The translations under genes and the position numbers were made by a program. Of a stretch of 9,215 nt of DNA, positions 6,675 to 9,215 are shown in pieces. Location of the stretch: NCBI GenBank assembly GCA_025359355.1, contig JANYGR010000309.1:1-9215 (forward strand). The letters run 5' to 3'. The notes beneath the pieces were generated by a model. It was not told the origin of the DNA, made no database searches, and was given only the letters and a program-made list of their open reading frames with translations. The stretch comes from Bacteroidota bacterium. GTDB taxonomy: Bacteria > Bacteroidota > Bacteroidia > B-17B0 > Aurantibacillaceae. How positions within the stretch are numbered: the first letter of the stretch is position 1; the number at the start of each line of letters is the position of its first letter.

Positions 6675-7481
6675 TTAACCTAACTTATTAATGTTTTTGA
6701 TATTAATAAACTCTTCTTCTAATTCTTTACAGACTTCTATACAAATAGTTTCAAGTTGGAATACTAAATCAGGTATTGCATTTGCCTGCAGTTGAATATT
6801 GTCAGCATCTTCCTGAACGCGTTTAGCTATGTTCTCAACATTCTTACTAATACCCATGATGGAGAAAGAGGGGATCATTTTATGCATGACTGATTGCAAG
6901 GTATTCCAATCTTTATCATGTAAACTTTGTTTCATAATACTAATTAATGGCGGTGTCTGTTCCAAATAAATAGAGATCATATCGAGCATTAATTTCGGAT
7001 TAGATTTAGTTCGATGTGTCAGATAGGCTAAATCTGTATATTTCGAATCTCGATTAAAATTTACTTCATTCGTTTTAGTGTCATTATACTCTATTGACGA
7101 ACGAACCTTTACCAAAGAAACTATTTTACTGAACAATTCTTTGTCGTCAACAGGTTTGGAAATATAATCATCCATACCTAAAGCTTTGCATTTTGAAAAA
7201 TCTACCGTTGTTACATCAGCTGTTAAAGCAATGATTGGTATTTTAGAATTCATAGTATTACGAATATACTTAGTAGCTTCAAATCCGTTCATTTCAGGCA
7301 TTTGCAAATCCATTAAGATGATATCATACGTATTCGTTTCTAATTTTTCAATAGCTACTTTTCCATTGGAGGCGCTTTCGTATTTGAACCCAAAATCGTC
7401 TAATAATGTTTTAAGTAATAATTGATTAAGTACCATATCTTCAACCACTAATACTTTTATGTTTTTAATTTCAGAATCCAA
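6675..7481 (-). CDS. REC-Hpt phosphorelay protein, the surviving C-terminal end of a larger hybrid kinase
   Basis: This open frame of 268 codons holds a receiver domain (about 7-125) with Glu14/Asp15, phospho-acceptor Asp58 (MDLQMPEMNG), Thr87 and Lys109, and an Hpt domain with His200 (VMHKMIPSF). All relay residues are kept. It is a close paralogue of the REC-Hpt end of the kinase at 3113-5134; IKNIKVLVVED and YDIILMDLQMPEMNGFEAT are identical. Its first codon, TTG at 7481, directly follows a TAA. At the matching place the paralogue has ATA AAA, so this stop is probably an AAA-to-TAA change in a once continuous gene. The next in-frame ATG is inside the first REC helix and would destroy the fold. 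Expression would therefore need TTG initiation or re-initiation. It may be a relay protein that survives on its own, or just the undamaged part of a pseudogene. Confidence 0.65.
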   Translation of the reverse strand: MDSEIKNIKVLVVEDMVLNQLLLKTLLDDFGFKYESASNGKVAIEKLETNTYDIILMDLQMPEMNGFEATKYIRNTMNSKIPIIALTADVTTVDFSKCKALGMDDYISKPVDDKELFSKIVSLVKVRSSIEYNDTKTNEVNFNRDSKYTDLAYLTHRTKSNPKLMLDMISIYLEQTPPLISIMKQSLHDKDWNTLQSVMHKMIPSFSIMGISKNVENIAKRVQEDADNIQLQANAIPDLVFQLETICIEVCKELEEEFINIKNINKLG

Positions 7482-8133
7482 TTATATATGATCTACTTCT
7501 GATTCCAACTCTGCGTTGGTTTTATCAAAACTTAAAATAAAACTAAATGTTGAGCCAACGCCCACTTTACTTTTTACGTGTATGCTTCCCCCCCTGTGGT
7601 TCTACTAATTGCTTTACAATAGCAAGGCCTAGGCCGGTTCCGCCTTATAACCTTGATGTTCCGGCAGATGCTTGTTCAAAATTTTCAAAAAGGTTACTTA
7701 TTTTATTTTCGGGTATGCCAATGCCGGTATCATTAACTGTAAATTCTATTGTTACTTTTTCTTCGTCTTGGGATACTAAATTAACGCTTACGGTTATTTT
7801 ACCTTTTGTGGTGAATAATTCTATCTCTTTATTATACGGAATGATATACACATTATTAGGCTCAATCTTCGCCATATTTTCCACTTCCAGAACGTTCGTT
7901 TTTGTATTCTTTGATAACAAAGGCACAAGCAAGCTTTTATGGTCTGGGCTCAAATGTTGCATAAAAATGAATGCCATTCCAGTAGTAGAAGAAATGTTTT
8001 TTTTAAACAAGGTAATTGCTTCTAAACCACCGGCAGAAGAGCCAATAGCAACTATAGTAAAAGAATCTTTTTTTATACTTCGCTTAATAGCCGGCTTTTT
8101 ATTTTTTGAAATAATGACGGTAGTAGATTTCAT
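7482..8133 (-). pseudogene. Remnant of a CheB-fused hybrid histidine kinase (front part of 6675-8133)
   Basis: ATG 8133 opens a CheB-type methylesterase domain with a basic N-terminal tail: VAIGSSAGGLEA holds the catalytic Ser33, and FMQHLSPDHKS holds His60. It runs to IPYNKEIEL, then near 7812-7820 jumps directly into the middle of a HATPase (FTTKGKITVSV). The rest of CheB including its catalytic Asp, any CheR or PAS region, HisKA and the N box are missing. The HATPase keeps DTGIGIP, then has TAA where the intact paralogue has Tyr (SRL-stop-GGTGLGLAIV). It next has seven G where six keep the frame (PQGGSIHVKS), and last a TAA before LDSEIKN that leads into the REC-Hpt frame. CheB-CheR-PAS-kinase fusions are a known large architecture, which is the likely parent. 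A 162-codon piece (7645-8133) is open but has no complete catalytic site. Confidence 0.85.
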
Positions 8134-8414
8134 GATATGCTATTGTACTTCTTATGAATAAATCTTGAGATTAAACTCACTAATAAGGGAGAGCTTACTG
8201 AAAAATAGTCTATGGTGAATGTATGTCTATATATCCTGAGAAACTTAATTGTTTAACGCTATATCTTACATACATCAATTGTTCCTGATAAAGCTCGTCT
8301 TTACTGCATTTACTGGAACAATTAAATCCTATACTAAAAAACCCATACTTCTATGATTAAGAAGTATGGGTATAAAAGAGTCACATTAATTTAGTTTACT
8401 GCAACAATATAAAA
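8134..8414. other. Intergenic region between the kinase remnant and the T9SS cargo gene
   Basis: These 281 bases hold the terminator at 8336-8371. I see no other convincing gene, repeat or promoter; no TAnnTTTG box is found before the remnant's ATG at 8133, consistent with a decayed gene. Confidence 0.4.
8336..8371 (-). terminator. Intrinsic terminator of the T9SS cargo gene
   Basis: ACCCATACTTC (8341-8351) and GAAGTATGGGT (8361-8371) form a perfect 11-base stem with a nine-base loop. On the minus strand the stem is followed by a run of six T (8336-8341, sharing one base with the stem). It lies about 44 bases past the stop codon at 8415. Confidence 0.85.
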
Positions 8415-9215
8415 TTATAGTTTAATTAATCTTGCAACTGATTTTTGTTTACCATCCGTTACTTCTACAATATATGAACCATTAGCTAAAGAAGAAAAAT
8501 CATAAACTTTAGAGAAATTTTCTGTAAGCTTAATAGTCTCCGTTCTTACTATATTTCCAAGGATATCGTATACATTAATAACCGTGTTATCAGTATCTAA
8601 ATAATGAGCGGATGTAACGTCTATCTTAACTGAGCTTGAAAAGGGATTAGGATATAATTGAATCGTTAATCCGGTTGCATTAGCATATTGACTTAACCCA
8701 GTAGTAGTTGCTGTAATTGTAAAGTTTTTATCATTTAAGTCAAAAAAGATATTTCCAACACTTTCAACTTTCACGCGACAAGTTGTGCTTGTTACTGTTA
8801 AACTTGGCATCGTAACTAATTGTGTACCATCGTTTGGTGTATTTGCTAATACCATTGTATATGTCAATCCCGCATCTGTACTTACATAAATATTAACATT
8901 AGCGCAATTTACAGGCGCCGCATTTGTTCCATTTACATTCCAAGTAATAGTTTGTATTGAACTACTTGGATAAGAAATGCCAGTAGTGCTTTGTGATGTC
9001 ACTGCAAAAGGTCCAGTCGCATTTACAGTGATTGTAGAAATGGCATAGCATAAGCCACCGCCTCCCATTTTATTATCTCTAGCAGTTAATCTAAATTTAA
9101 GTGTTTGCGCTGTAGTTGGTAAAAACTCTCCGATAACAGTTGTATAAGATGTTGGTCCCGCCAAGATAGAACTTAAGATAGGAAATGAACGCGTTGGAGA
9201 AGTTGTTGGATTATA
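8415..9215 (-). CDS. C-terminal part of a T9SS-secreted protein, probably a reprolysin-like metalloprotease
   Basis: The frame is open to the window edge, so the N-terminus, signal peptide and any catalytic domain lie outside; a TTG at 9164 is only an internal Leu codon. The 266 visible residues begin with TRSFPILSSILAG and LPTTAQTLKFRLTARDN, followed by a Gly-rich GGGGLCYA. A beta-sandwich comes next, with ITWNVNGTNAAPVNCANVNI, LANTPNDGTQLVTMP and VKVESVGNIFFDLNDKNFTI. This order is the one I know from the C-terminal part of Bacteroidota reprolysin-family zinc proteases. The last 80 or so residues are a type A type IX secretion sorting domain: LYPNPFSSSVKIDV, VYDILGNIV, LANGSYIVEV and a final RLIKL. 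The protein would cross the outer membrane through the T9SS, with the sorting domain removed on secretion. The protease identity is an inference. Confidence 0.88.
   Translation of the reverse strand, partial: YNPTTSPTRSFPILSSILAGPTSYTTVIGEFLPTTAQTLKFRLTARDNKMGGGGLCYAISTITVNATGPFAVTSQSTTGISYPSSSIQTITWNVNGTNAAPVNCANVNIYVSTDAGLTYTMVLANTPNDGTQLVTMPSLTVTSTTCRVKVESVGNIFFDLNDKNFTITATTTGLSQYANATGLTIQLYPNPFSSSVKIDVTSAHYLDTDNTVINVYDILGNIVRTETIKLTENFSKVYDFSSLANGSYIVEVTDGKQKSVARLIKL

Noticed and set aside
7186..7425. Plus-strand frame inside REC-Hpt
   Set aside because: It is antisense to the conserved receiver domain and has no motif of its own.
7588..7594. G7 tract as a phase-variation switch for the kinase
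   Set aside because: Restoring the frame would not rescue the gene, because two substitution stops and a deleted HisKA/N box remain. A contingency switch is therefore unlikely.
7547..8161. Long plus-strand frame of 204 codons
   Set aside because: It lies antisense to the CheB/HATPase remnant, has a low-complexity hydrophobic Ser/Phe-rich translation, and shows no recognisable motif.
9162..9164. TTG as the start of the T9SS cargo gene
   Set aside because: The frame stays open to the window edge and upstream residues (TRSFPILSSILAG) fit the family, so the gene is simply cut by the window.

Overview
The window is AT-rich DNA from a member of the Bacteroidota. The evidence is a C-terminal type IX secretion sorting domain (YPNPF ... 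RLIKL), a FecR-type N-terminal segment, a short CxxC-AraC regulator of a kind common in this phylum, hybrid kinases with PAS, REC and Hpt modules, weak or absent Shine-Dalgarno sequences, and one perfect TAnnTTTG -7 box. Genus cannot be told from the sequence.

Layout. 1-762: a FrnE/DsbA-like thiol oxidoreductase on the minus strand, whose 3' end runs tail-to-tail into an inverted, about 88% identical fragment of a second copy at the window edge. 968-1338: a Crp/Fnr-type regulator, frameshifted and lacking its DNA-binding domain. 1335-2872: a PAS-PAS histidine kinase on the minus strand, split by a one-base loss in an A tract and lacking most of one internal PAS domain. 3113-5134: an intact 673-residue PAS-HisKA-HATPase-REC-Hpt hybrid kinase with a terminator just downstream. 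5423-5983: a small CxxC-AraC regulator. 6075-6611: an orphan two-helix membrane protein with a FecR-like N-terminus. 6675-8133: the remains of a much larger CheB-...-HATPase-REC-Hpt signalling protein; its REC-Hpt end is still open and its front part carries a large deletion, a G-run frameshift and two stops. 8415-9215: the C-terminal end of a secreted T9SS cargo protein, probably a reprolysin-like metalloprotease, with an intrinsic terminator.

How it fits together. The middle of the window is a family of related phosphorelay proteins: two share an N-terminal PAS domain and two share HATPase, REC and Hpt modules. One is intact and the other two are at different stages of breakdown. With the broken regulator and the rearranged oxidoreductase, the region looks like a signalling locus in decay rather than a new working system. 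Three of the lesions are single-base changes in homopolymers and could be sequencing errors; the large deletions, the two substitution stops and the missing domains could not. No RNA genes, CRISPR arrays, insertion sequences or defence genes were seen.
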